A stretch of DNA of 7,768 nt from assembly GCA_023445955.1 (NCBI GenBank), contig JAEXJH010000537.1:1-7768 (forward strand). The letters run 5' to 3'. This DNA comes from Pseudomonadota bacterium. Lineage in GTDB: Bacteria > Pseudomonadota > Alphaproteobacteria > Caulobacterales > Caulobacteraceae. Shown here piece after piece: positions 1 through 6,303 of the stretch (position 1 is its first letter; every line of letters starts with the position of its first letter). The notes beneath the pieces are model-generated. The model did not search any database and was not told the DNA's origin. It worked only from the letters and a program-made list of their open reading frames with translations. The translations under genes were made by a program, and so were the position numbers.

Positions 1-1
1 G

Positions 2-193
2 CTGGCGGCCACCGCCCGCAAGATCGCGACGATGGTTCCGGCCGCGCCGGCGACCAGGGCGCGGAGCGCGCCGATGATCCCGACCGACCTGCTCGCGCGC
101 CTGGAGGCCGCCGCGGCGGACGCCAAACCCCCCGCCGCCCAAGCCGTCGCCATGCGCGCGGCGCTGAAGAAGCTGGGGCGACGGGGGCGCTAG
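2..193 (+). CDS. C-terminal tail of an unrecognised protein (5' end outside window)
   Basis: An open frame runs in from the left edge and ends at a TAG at 191-193, giving 63 residues. The tail is rich in alanine, proline and arginine. It contains a predicted helical stretch (about IPTDLLARLEAAAADAK) and ends in a very basic segment, KKLGRRGR. I do not recognise a family, and the visible part has no catalytic motif. The frame is supported by C/G-rich third positions, and its stop lies only 4 bp from the stop of the convergent SDR gene, the tight packing seen elsewhere in this window. Function is unknown; only the existence of a coding tail is claimed, and it could still be a chance open frame in GC-rich DNA. 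Confidence 0.55.
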   Translation: MAATARKIATMVPAAPATRARSAPMIPTDLLARLEAAAADAKPPAAQAVAMRAALKKLGRRGR

Positions 194-197
194 CGGG

Positions 198-941
198 CTA
201 GATCGCCTTGGACCACGCCACGGCGTCCGCGCCGGCATACGTGCGCATCGGCGAGGCCGGATCGGTCACCGCCTGCCAGACGGCCTCGGCGACGTCGGTC
301 GGCCGCGTGACCTCCCCGGGGTTCTCGAAGCCCGCGAAGACCTGGGCCGCAATCCCGGCATAGGGCTCGGGAATGGTCATGCCCATCCGGGCGCGGGCGT
401 TGGCGCCGAAGGCGGTGTCGGGCGCCAGGCCCGGCAGGACGAGGCGGGCGCGGACGCCGAACGGCTCCAACTCCAGCGCCATCGACTCGGTGAAGGCGTT
501 CACCGCCGCCTTGCTGGCCGTATAGACCGACAGCAGGTGCAGCGGCCGCAGGGTCACCGTCGAGGTGACATTGACCACCACGCCGGCGCGGCGCTCGCGG
601 AACTGCGGCAGGAAGGCCTGGGTCGTGGCGATGGTCCCCAGCGTGTTGGTCTCGAACACCTCGCGCGCCTGGTCCATGGAGACGCCCTCCACGGCGTTGA
701 GCAGGCCGACGCCGGCGTTGTTGACCAGGGCGTCGATCGGGCCGGCGGCCTCGACGACTGCGGCGATGCTGGCCGTGTCCGTCACGTCCAGGGGCAGGAT
801 CCGCAGGCGCTCGGACGCCGGCAGCACGTCGGGATTGGGCGTCCGCATCGTGGCGATGACCGTCCAGTCGCGGTCGAGGAAATAGCGGGCGGTCTCGAGG
901 CCGAAGCCCGACGAGCATCCGGTGATGAGGATCGTGTTCAT
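198..941 (-). CDS. SDR family NAD(P)-dependent oxidoreductase (classical)
   Basis: This 247-residue cytoplasmic enzyme of the short-chain dehydrogenase/reductase family has usual length and all the classical motifs. They are the dinucleotide-binding TGCSSGFG (residues 7-14), the structural NNAG (74-77), a catalytic serine near 127 and the YTASK active site (Tyr140, Lys144). Such enzymes oxidise or reduce an alcohol/carbonyl with NAD(P)(H); the substrate cannot be read from the sequence. The ATG at 939-941 is preferred over an in-frame ATG at 1091. It gives the normal family N-terminus (MNTILITG), has AAGGAG a few bases upstream on the - strand, and avoids overlapping the divergent AraC gene. 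That AraC-family regulator begins 91 bp away and is the likely controller, a common arrangement for this enzyme class. The 3' end nearly abuts the convergent gene at the left edge. Confidence 0.93.
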   Translation of the reverse strand: MNTILITGCSSGFGLETARYFLDRDWTVIATMRTPNPDVLPASERLRILPLDVTDTASIAAVVEAAGPIDALVNNAGVGLLNAVEGVSMDQAREVFETNTLGTIATTQAFLPQFRERRAGVVVNVTSTVTLRPLHLLSVYTASKAAVNAFTESMALELEPFGVRARLVLPGLAPDTAFGANARARMGMTIPEPYAGIAAQVFAGFENPGEVTRPTDVAEAVWQAVTDPASPMRTYAGADAVAWSKAI

Positions 942-998
942 GACTGCTCCTTTTGGGGAGACTGTCAGGTAGGAGGGACAAATCGGACCTGCTACGAT

Positions 999-1029
999 CG
1001 AAAGTCCGGATGTTGTTGGCGAAAGTCCG
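999..1029 (+). promoter_or_regulatory. Two 10-bp direct repeats 21 bp apart, candidate AraC-type operator
   Basis: CGAAAGTCCG occurs at 999-1008 and again, identically, at 1020-1029. The start-to-start distance of 21 bp is two DNA helix turns, the typical spacing for direct half-sites bound by the two helix-turn-helix units of AraC-family proteins. A related core in opposite orientation, TCGGAC, lies at 983-988. The repeats sit in the 91-bp spacer between the divergent SDR and AraC-family genes. The second copy ends 3 bases before the AraC start codon, so binding there could also repress the regulator's own expression. Assignment as an operator is inference from position and spacing. Confidence 0.6.
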
Positions 1030-1032
1030 AAC

Positions 1033-1938
1033 ATGGCAGATCCTCTCGCGCAGGTCGTTGGCCTGCTGCAGCCCAGCGCCTCGTTCTCCAAGCTGGTCGT
1101 CGCCTCCAGCCCCTGGCGCGTGCGCCGTTCCGACGACGGCGGCCGGCCGTTCTATTGCGCGATGCTGGAAGGCGCCTGCCGCCTGACGGTCGCGGGGCAG
1201 GCGCCGGTCACGCTGGAGCAGGGCGACTTCGTCCTCGTGCCGGCGGCCTTCGACTTCTCGACCTCCAGCCTGGAGCCGCCGCCGGAAGACGTCCGGACGC
1301 CGCGCACCGAGATCAGCCCGGGCGTCTTCCGGCTGGGCGATCCGGCCGATCCGCCCAGCGTGCGGATGCTGGTGGGGCACTGCGACTTCATCGCCGACGA
1401 CGCCAAGCTGCTGGTGTCGCTGCTGCCGCAACTGATCCATGTGCGCGGCCAGGACCGGCTGACCACCCTGGTCGAGCTGGTGAACGGCGAGACGCGCGCC
1501 GACCGGCCCGGCCGGGACGTGGTGCTGGCTCGCCTGCTGGAGATCCTGCTGATCGAGACCCTGCGCTCCACCGCCTGCGCGGTCGCGCCGCCGGGGCTGC
1601 TGCGCGGGCTGGCCGACGACCAGCTGGCCGTGGCGCTGCGGCGGATGCACGAGCGCCCGACCCACGCCTGGACGGTGGTGGAACTGGCGCGCGAGGCGGC
1701 CCTGTCGCGCTCGACCTTCTTCGAGCGGTTCCGGCGCGAGGTGGGCGTCGCGCCGATGGAGTACCTGCTGGGCTGGCGCATGGCCCTGGCCAAGGACCTG
1801 CTGCGCCGCCAGAAGGTCGGCGTGGCTCAGGTCGCGGCGCGGGTGGGCTACAGCTCGGCCAGCACCTTCAGCGTCGCCTTCGCCCGCGCGGTCGGAACCC
1901 CGCCGATCGCCTATGCGCGCGAGCGGCGGGGCGGCTAG
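1033..1938 (+). CDS. AraC-family transcriptional regulator with N-terminal cupin sensor
   Basis: This 301-residue regulator has the usual two-part build. The N-terminal half contains a cupin-like effector domain (about residues 5-185, with the strand-rich segment from FYCAMLEG to EQGDFVLVP at 40-70), as in the AraC/cupin_6 group. The C-terminal third has two helix-turn-helix units, [21 protein letters not shown] (213-233, split across the first helix pair) and [20 protein letters not shown] (264-283). It ends in the family-typical [12 protein letters not shown]. It probably controls the divergent SDR gene and itself through the 21-bp-spaced repeats. ATG 1033 is the only sensible start: an in-frame stop lies upstream at 970 and no alternative start codon lies between. 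There is no convincing Shine-Dalgarno, so the message may be leaderless or weakly translated. Its stop shares the CTAG at 1935-1938 with the convergent fabA. The inducer is unknown. Confidence 0.92.
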   Translation: MADPLAQVVGLLQPSASFSKLVVASSPWRVRRSDDGGRPFYCAMLEGACRLTVAGQAPVTLEQGDFVLVPAAFDFSTSSLEPPPEDVRTPRTEISPGVFRLGDPADPPSVRMLVGHCDFIADDAKLLVSLLPQLIHVRGQDRLTTLVELVNGETRADRPGRDVVLARLLEILLIETLRSTACAVAPPGLLRGLADDQLAVALRRMHERPTHAWTVVELAREAALSRSTFFERFRREVGVAPMEYLLGWRMALAKDLLRRQKVGVAQVAARVGYSSASTFSVAFARAVGTPPIAYARERRGG

Positions 1939-2465
1939 CCGCGGTTCTCGATCATTCCGACCTTCAGGTCCGTGGCGGTGTAGACGCACTCGCCGTCGAC
2001 CAGCAGGCGGCCATTGGCCAGGCCCAGGGCCAGCTTGCCTCGGCGCACCTGGCGCAGGCTGATCTCGTAGCGGACCAGCTTGGACGCCGGGGTGATGTCG
2101 CCGCGGAACTTGACCTCGCCGACGCCCAGAGCGCGGCCCTTGCCGGGCGAGCCCGACCAGCCCAGCCAGTAGCCGATCACCTGCCACATGGCGTCCAACC
2201 CCAGGCACCCGGGCATGACCGGATCGCCGATGAAGTGGCAGTCGAAGAACCAGAGGTCGGGGGTGATATCCAGCTCGGCGCCGACGTGGCCCTTGCCGAA
2301 GTCGCCGCCGTCCAGGCTGATCTCGACGATGCGGTCCATCATCAGCATCGGCGGGGCCGGCAGCTGAGCGTTGCCGGGCCCGAAATAGCCGCCCCGGCCG
2401 GACTCCAGCAGGTCGGCCTTGGTGTAGTGGTCCTTGGGCGTGTGGAAGTCGCGCGGATCGGCCAT
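1935..2465 (-). CDS. fabA: 3-hydroxydecanoyl-ACP dehydratase/isomerase FabA
   Basis: This 176-residue cytoplasmic enzyme of type II fatty-acid synthesis dehydrates 3-hydroxydecanoyl-ACP and isomerises trans-2- to cis-3-decenoyl-ACP, the branch point to unsaturated fatty acids. It matches FabA throughout: the N-terminal [10 protein letters not shown] segment, [18 protein letters not shown] with catalytic His77, and GLDAMWQ with catalytic Asp91. These correspond to His70 and Asp84 of the E. coli enzyme (about 171 residues). The C-terminal ending DLKVGMI is also typical. The start at 2465 has GGAG about 8 bases upstream and lies 14 bp after the DUF885 stop, so the two are probably co-transcribed from the tetR side. 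A longer in-frame start at 2621 would overlap that gene and adds non-homologous sequence. Unusually, fabB is not next to it; to its left is a convergent AraC gene. Confidence 0.95.
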   Translation of the reverse strand: MADPRDFHTPKDHYTKADLLESGRGGYFGPGNAQLPAPPMLMMDRIVEISLDGGDFGKGHVGAELDITPDLWFFDCHFIGDPVMPGCLGLDAMWQVIGYWLGWSGSPGKGRALGVGEVKFRGDITPASKLVRYEISLRQVRRGKLALGLANGRLLVDGECVYTATDLKVGMIENRG

Positions 2466-2479
2466 GGATCTGTCTCCGG

Positions 2480-4303
2480 TCAGGCGGTGAAGGTCATGGT
2501 CGAGAGCACCTGCTCCAGCACCACCAGCGGCATGGCCCCGCGCAGCAGCACGTCGTGGAAGGCCTTGGGGTCGAACTTCGCGCCCGCCTTGGCGCGGGCC
2601 ACGTCGCGCAGGCGCTCCCACTCGGTGTGGCCGATCTTGTAGCTGCAGGCCTGGCCCGGCCAGATGCAGTAGCGGTCGATCTCGCGCTGCACCCGCGAGC
2701 GCGGCATGCCGGTGTTGTCGACCATGTAGTCGGTGGCCTGGGCGCGGCTCCAGCGCTTGTGGTGCATGCCGGTGTCGACGACCAGGCGCACGGCGCGGAA
2801 CTGCAGCGATTGCAAAAAGCCGATCTCGCCCAGCGGATCGTCCTTGTAGGCGCCCATCTCGGCGGCCAGCTGCTCGGCATAGAGCGCCCAGCCTTCGCTA
2901 TAGGCCGCAAAGCCCATGCCGGCGCGGCGCAGCATCGGGATCTCCTGCGAGCCCAGCGCGATCGAGCCCTGCCAGACGTGGCCGGGCAGGGCCTCGTGAT
3001 AGGTCAGGGTCGGCAGGCTGAACTTGGGCCACTCGGTGGTGTCCTTGAGGTTGATGTAGAAGCGGCCCGGGCGCGAACCGTCCAGCGACGGCGGCTGGGC
3101 GTAGCCGTTCGGGGCGCCGTCCTCGATCTCGGGTGGCACGCGGACGATCTCGACCGGCGCGGCGGGCAGGGTGCGGAACTGGCTCGGCAGCTGGGCGCGG
3201 ATGGCCCGGGTCTGGGCGTTGAGGTCGGCCAGCAGCGTGGCGCGGCCGGCGTCGGTGTTGGCGTAGAGCTGGTCGGGACGGGCCGACAGGGCGGTCAGGC
3301 GCGCGGCGACCGTGCCGGTGGTCAGGCCCTGCTTTTTCAGCAGGACGTCGATCTGGGCCGTCAGGCTGGCCACCTGCTCCAGGCCCAGCTTGTGGACCTC
3401 TTCCGGCGTGCGGCGGGTGGTGGTCTGGAAGGCCAGGGCCCCGGCGTAGAAGGCCTCGCCCATCGGCAGCTTCCAGGCCCCGGCGTCGCCGGTGGCCTTA
3501 GGGCGCAGGGCCTCCAGCGCGGCGATCTGGCGGTCGAGGGCCGGCTGCACCTTGCCGCCGACGATGGCGCCGGCGCGGGCCGACCAGTCGCCGGCGAGGC
3601 CGGCCTTGGCGGCGCGGGTGACGAGGGACTGGACGATGGAGGTCTGCTCAGGGCTCGGCGCGCGCTGGCGCTTCAGCTGGGCCAGGCCCGCGTCGAGGGC
3701 GAAATCGGGGGCCAGCACGCCGGCGGCGGCGTCCATCTTGAACGCAGCGGTGTTGTCGTCGAGGACCTTGGCGTAGGCCTCCAGGCGCGACAGATAGGCC
3801 TCGGCGTCCGCCTGGGTCTTTACCGGGTGGCGAGAGTCCAGGAAATCCGGCGCCGACTGGTAGGGACCGGTCAGCTGGCTCAGCACATAGGGCGAATAGG
3901 GGGCGTAGCCGAAGCCCGCCGCGCCTTCGCCATACGTGAACTTCTCGCCGCCCTCGACGCTGCGCTTGTAGGTGTAGGTCGTGACCTCGTGGTCGACGCG
4001 CGAGGTCGCCGACAGCTGGGCCGGGTCGATTTTGGCGAGGGCCGTCAGGCGGTCCTTGCGGGCGCCCACCCAGGCGGTGCGAGCCGCGCGCGAGGCGTCG
4101 TTCAGCTGGGCGCGCTGGCCTGCGCGAGCGCCGACGTCCAGGCCCCGGCTGGTGGCGGTCTCGGGCGAGGCGTCGAGGTCGGCTTCCCAGAACTTGTCCA
4201 GCAGCGCCTTGAGCTCGGCGTCTTTCGCGCCGGGCGCGGCCAGGGCAGGCGAGACGGCGAGCGGCGTCAGCGCCGCGCCCACGAGAAACTGACGACGATC
4301 CAT
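2480..4303 (-). CDS. Exported DUF885-family metallopeptidase-like protein
   Basis: This 607-residue protein belongs to the DUF885 family, largely uncharacterised proteins that resemble zinc metallopeptidases. The N-terminus, [16 protein letters not shown], carries a twin-arginine (RRxFL) motif, a hydrophobic stretch and a likely signal-peptidase site after ALA at 20-22, so export to the periplasm by Tat is expected. The zinc signature HEALPGH lies at 436-442 and the probable third ligand Glu470 sits in [10 protein letters not shown] (468-477). The conserved C-terminal [10 protein letters not shown] (510-519) and [12 protein letters not shown] (547-558) segments are also present. Length and motifs suggest an intact, probably active peptidase, but substrate is unknown. 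The ATG at 4301-4303 follows a strong GGGGGAG. The gene sits 40 bp after tetR and 14 bp before fabA on the same strand, suggesting one transcript. The ribosome-binding site may be hidden in a hairpin. Confidence 0.9.
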   Translation of the reverse strand: MDRRQFLVGAALTPLAVSPALAAPGAKDAELKALLDKFWEADLDASPETATSRGLDVGARAGQRAQLNDASRAARTAWVGARKDRLTALAKIDPAQLSATSRVDHEVTTYTYKRSVEGGEKFTYGEGAAGFGYAPYSPYVLSQLTGPYQSAPDFLDSRHPVKTQADAEAYLSRLEAYAKVLDDNTAAFKMDAAAGVLAPDFALDAGLAQLKRQRAPSPEQTSIVQSLVTRAAKAGLAGDWSARAGAIVGGKVQPALDRQIAALEALRPKATGDAGAWKLPMGEAFYAGALAFQTTTRRTPEEVHKLGLEQVASLTAQIDVLLKKQGLTTGTVAARLTALSARPDQLYANTDAGRATLLADLNAQTRAIRAQLPSQFRTLPAAPVEIVRVPPEIEDGAPNGYAQPPSLDGSRPGRFYINLKDTTEWPKFSLPTLTYHEALPGHVWQGSIALGSQEIPMLRRAGMGFAAYSEGWALYAEQLAAEMGAYKDDPLGEIGFLQSLQFRAVRLVVDTGMHHKRWSRAQATDYMVDNTGMPRSRVQREIDRYCIWPGQACSYKIGHTEWERLRDVARAKAGAKFDPKAFHDVLLRGAMPLVVLEQVLSTMTFTA

Positions 4304-4309
4304 GGAAGC

Positions 4310-4339
4310 TCCCCCGCGCCTGACGCGCCCCTTGGGGGA
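4310..4339 (-). promoter_or_regulatory. Hairpin that would sequester the DUF885 ribosome-binding site
   Basis: Read on the - strand, TCCCCC (4339-4334) can pair with GGGGGA (4315-4310), and inside it GCGC (4328-4325) pairs with GCGC (4319-4316) around a 5-nt loop. A 5-nt bulge lies on one side, giving a 10-bp GC-rich stem. The right arm is the Shine-Dalgarno of the DUF885 gene, 6 nt before its ATG. The left arm begins only 4 nt after the tetR stop codon. No T-run follows, so it does not look like an intrinsic terminator. A role in coupling translation of the two genes is inference. Confidence 0.45.
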
Positions 4340-4343
4340 TACG

Positions 4344-5015
4344 TTATCCGATCAACGTCGCCGCGCCAGCCAGGATCAGGTCGACCCCGGCCAGGAACTG
4401 GGCGCGGTCGTCGTGGTCGCGCATCTGGGCCGCCATCCGCCGCACGAACGGGTGCTGGTCGGGGTCCAGCGCCGCCCACTGGTCGGCGATCCCGCCTAGG
4501 AAGGCCGAACGGTCGGTGCGACCGCTCTCGCGCGCCTGGCGGGCGTTGGCGGCGTTCTGGCCCGCGACGCCCAGGATGTAGCTGACCAGGGCGGTGGCGG
4601 TGTCGAACTGCGCGTCCTCGGGCACGCCCAGCGCGTGCAGCCGGCTGCCGACGCCTTCCAGGATTTGCAGCGCCGCCGGCCGGGCCGGGTCGCGGAAGAA
4701 CTGGGCGCCGACCCAGGGGTGGGCGTCGACGGCCTCGAACACGTTGAGGGCGATGGCGCGGATCGCCGCCTTCGGCTCGGCGTCGGCCGGGGTCTGGGCG
4801 ATCACCTGCGTGACGATGTCGTCGGCGGCGGCGGCCAGCAGGTCGTTCTTGTCGGCCACGTGCCAGTAGATCGCGCCGGCCCCCGTCGCGAGCTTCGCAG
4901 AGAGGGCGCGGAAGGTCAGGGCCGCCTCGCCGTCGGCGTCGAGGATGGCGATCGCGGCCTCGACGATGCGGGCTTTCGAGAGCGCTTCGGCGCGGCGTTC
5001 GGTGCGGGGAGCCAT
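4344..5015 (-). CDS. TetR/AcrR-family transcriptional regulator
   Basis: This 223-residue repressor has the TetR N-terminal DNA-binding domain. An approach helix (RIVEAAIAILDADGEAALT, 16-34) is followed by the helix-turn-helix FRALSAKLATGAGAIYWHVADKNDLL (35-60), whose recognition segment GAGAIYWHVADK is very typical. The remaining, mostly helical, part is the ligand-binding and dimer domain. It is divergent from a Tet(X)-like FAD monooxygenase, and the 77-bp gap contains two perfect palindromes. Repression of both genes, relieved by a small ligand, is the expected circuit. The ATG at 5013-5015 is preferred; an upstream - strand Shine-Dalgarno is weak (AGAAC). The DUF885 and fabA genes follow on the same strand, so they may respond to the same ligand. 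The ligand is not predictable from the sequence. Confidence 0.92.
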   Translation of the reverse strand: MAPRTERRAEALSKARIVEAAIAILDADGEAALTFRALSAKLATGAGAIYWHVADKNDLLAAAADDIVTQVIAQTPADAEPKAAIRAIALNVFEAVDAHPWVGAQFFRDPARPAALQILEGVGSRLHALGVPEDAQFDTATALVSYILGVAGQNAANARQARESGRTDRSAFLGGIADQWAALDPDQHPFVRRMAAQMRDHDDRAQFLAGVDLILAGAATLIG

Positions 5016-5024
5016 GGGCTGTTC

Positions 5025-5054
5025 TTGACATGTCTGGAACGATGTTCCAATAGG
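5025..5054 (+). promoter_or_regulatory. Probable promoter of the FAD monooxygenase gene
   Basis: A perfect sigma-70-type -35 box TTGACA lies at 5025-5030. About 17-18 bp downstream is only a weak -10 candidate (CAATAG at 5048-5053, or AATAGG one base later). Transcription would begin near 5060, leaving a leader of roughly 30 bases with GAAAGG (5081-5086) as ribosome-binding site before ATG 5093. The first palindrome (5035-5049) fills the -35/-10 spacer and the second lies just after the predicted start, the arrangement expected for repression. The -10 assignment is uncertain. Confidence 0.45.
5035..5049. promoter_or_regulatory. TetR operator palindrome, copy 1
   Basis: TGGAAC-GAT-GTTCCA is a perfect 6-bp inverted repeat around a 3-bp centre. 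It lies between the -35 and -10 regions of the putative monooxygenase promoter, 20 bp from the tetR start codon. The same arms recur at 5062-5076. Two identical palindromes in a divergent tetR/enzyme spacer are strong evidence for binding sites of the adjacent TetR protein, though the binding itself is inferred. Confidence 0.75.
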
Positions 5055-5061
5055 CGTGAAA

Positions 5062-5076
5062 TGGAACGGCGTTCCA
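5062..5076. promoter_or_regulatory. TetR operator palindrome, copy 2
   Basis: TGGAAC-GGC-GTTCCA has the same arms as copy 1 with a different centre. The two centres are 27 bp apart (about 2.6 turns), with 12 bp between the sites, so two repressor dimers would sit on roughly opposite faces of the DNA. This copy lies just downstream of the predicted monooxygenase transcription start and could also cover a - strand -35-like TTGGAA (5077-5072) for tetR, consistent with autoregulation. Confidence 0.75.
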
Positions 5077-5092
5077 ATGTGAAAGGTATCCC

Positions 5093-6208
5093 ATGATCAC
5101 GATCATCGGCGCGGGCCTGGGCGGTCTGGTCCTGGCGCGCGTGCTCCATGTCCACGGTGTCGCCGCGACGGTTTACGAGGCGGAGGCCTCGGCCGCCGCG
5201 CGCGGGCAGGGCGGCATGCTCGACATCCACGAGACCGACGGCCAGCTGGCGATGAAGGCGGCGGGGCTATTCGCGGAATTCACCGCCCTGATCCATGAGG
5301 GCGGCCAGGCCTCGCGCGTGCTCGACAAGCACGGGACGCTGCTCCTGGACCAACCCGACGACGGCCAGGGCGGCCGGCCCGAGGTCCCGCGCGGGGAGCT
5401 GCGGCGGGTGCTGCTGGAGTCGCTGCCGGAGGGGACGGTGCGCTGGGGCAAGAAGCTGGCCGGCGTGGTTTCGCTGGATGACGGCCGGCATGAGGTGACC
5501 TTCGCCGACGGTGAGGTCGCGGTCACCGACCTGCTGGTCGGCGCGGACGGCGCCTGGTCGAAGGTTCGGCCGCTGCTGTCGGACGCCAAGCCGCAGTACA
5601 TCGGCACGACCTTCGTCGAGGCCTGGCTGCACGACGTCGACACGCGCTTTCCGGAGACGGCGCGCGCGGCGGGCGGCGGCGGGCTGTTCGCCATGGCCCC
5701 GGGGCAGGGGATCTTCGGTCACCGCGAGCCGGGCGGCGTGGCCCATGCCTATATCGCGCTGAACCGCCCGCTGGCCTGGTTCGAGGCCATCGACTTCACC
5801 GACGACGCGGCCGCCAAGGCCCGGATCGCCGCCGAGTTCGACGGCTGGGCGCCGGCGCTGACGACGCTGATCACGCAGAGCGACGGCCCACTGGTCCCGC
5901 GTTCGCTGCACACCCTGCCGGACGACCACGGCTGGGCGCGGACGCCGGGCGTGACGTTGCTGGGCGACGCGGCGCACCTGGCCCCGCCGGCGGGCGAGGG
6001 CGCGAACATGGCGATGCTGGACGGGGCGGAGCTGGGGTTGGCGCTGGTGGCGCATCCGGGGGATGTGGAGGCGGCGTTGGCGGCCTATGAGGCGGCGATG
6101 TTTCCGCGGGTGCGCAGGGCGGCGGCGGACTCGCATGCGGTGCTGGGGCTGTGTTTGGATGAGCGGGCGCCGCACAGCTTGGTGGGGTTCTTGAGCGGGG
6201 CCGCCTAA
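5093..6208 (+). CDS. Tet(X)-like FAD-dependent monooxygenase
   Basis: This 371-residue flavoprotein belongs to the class A aromatic hydroxylase/PHBH-type family, which uses NAD(P)H and O2 to hydroxylate a substrate. It begins at once with the FAD-binding GAGLGG (6-11) and the acidic Glu29 that ends the Rossmann unit. It then has GGMLDIHETDGQLAMKAAGL (40-59, very close to the equivalent stretch of Tet(X)), Arg100/Arg104 near the FAD, the ADGAWSKVR motif (151-159) and the second FAD motif GDAAHLAPPAGEGAN (291-305). Overall layout and length (Tet(X) is about 388) suggest a Tet(X)-type branch. The substrate is unknown: several residues that contact tetracycline in Tet(X) appear different by eye. 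ATG 5093 has GAAAGG 6 bases upstream. The gene is divergent from tetR and almost certainly controlled by it. Codon use shifts to G-ending codons near the 3' end. Confidence 0.9.
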   Translation: MITIIGAGLGGLVLARVLHVHGVAATVYEAEASAAARGQGGMLDIHETDGQLAMKAAGLFAEFTALIHEGGQASRVLDKHGTLLLDQPDDGQGGRPEVPRGELRRVLLESLPEGTVRWGKKLAGVVSLDDGRHEVTFADGEVAVTDLLVGADGAWSKVRPLLSDAKPQYIGTTFVEAWLHDVDTRFPETARAAGGGGLFAMAPGQGIFGHREPGGVAHAYIALNRPLAWFEAIDFTDDAAAKARIAAEFDGWAPALTTLITQSDGPLVPRSLHTLPDDHGWARTPGVTLLGDAAHLAPPAGEGANMAMLDGAELGLALVAHPGDVEAALAAYEAAMFPRVRRAAADSHAVLGLCLDERAPHSLVGFLSGAA

Positions 6209-6243
6209 CACACTTTTATCCAGCTTCCGCCCACCTCCCAACA

Positions 6244-6280
6244 TTCCGTCATTCCCGCCACAAGGGCGGGAATGACGGAA
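6244..6280. repeat. Perfect 16-bp inverted repeat, intergenic repeat element and possible terminator
   Basis: TTCCGTCATTCCCGCC (6244-6259) is perfectly complementary to 6265-6280 around a 5-nt loop (ACAAG). It lies in the 95-bp gap between the convergent monooxygenase and HxlR genes. The core GTCATTCCCGCC/GGCGGGAATGAC resembles short palindromic repeats scattered between genes in many proteobacterial genomes. On the + strand it is followed by GTTTTG, so it could end monooxygenase transcription; the T-run is short, and on the - strand there is none. Copy number in this genome cannot be judged from one window. The rest of the gap shows nothing else. Confidence 0.7.
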
Positions 6281-6303
6281 GTTTTGAGTGCAGTTGTAGC
6301 GCT

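Noticed and set aside
942..1091. N-terminal extension of the first SDR from an ATG at 1091
   Set aside because: It would overlap the divergent AraC gene and add 50 residues unlike the family; the start at 941 has a good ribosome-binding site.
190..2208. Long - strand open frame (672 codons) across the SDR, the AraC gene and part of fabA
   Set aside because: It crosses three well-supported genes on both strands and reads as repetitive Arg/Gly/Ala sequence without any domain.
2466..2621. N-terminal extension of FabA from 2621
   Set aside because: The added 52 residues come from a shifted frame of the DUF885 gene and look nothing like FabA; 2465 gives the normal length.
537..2642. Long + strand open frame (701 codons) over the same region
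   Set aside because: It covers the SDR antisense and the AraC gene out of frame; its composition is that of a shadow frame.
2555..4585. Very long open frame on the + strand (676 codons)
   Set aside because: It lies antisense to the DUF885 gene, whose signal peptide and zinc motifs prove the - strand is coding. Its product is low-complexity Gly/Ala/Arg/Gln sequence, typical of a shadow frame in GC-rich DNA.
5035..5076. The paired palindromes as a site-specific recombination or dif-like site
   Set aside because: The short 3-bp centres, the duplication and the position over a promoter next to tetR fit operators; no recombinase gene is near.
6244..6280. A single CRISPR repeat or a transposon end
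   Set aside because: There is one palindrome only, with no spacers, no second copy in the window, no target duplication and no transposase.
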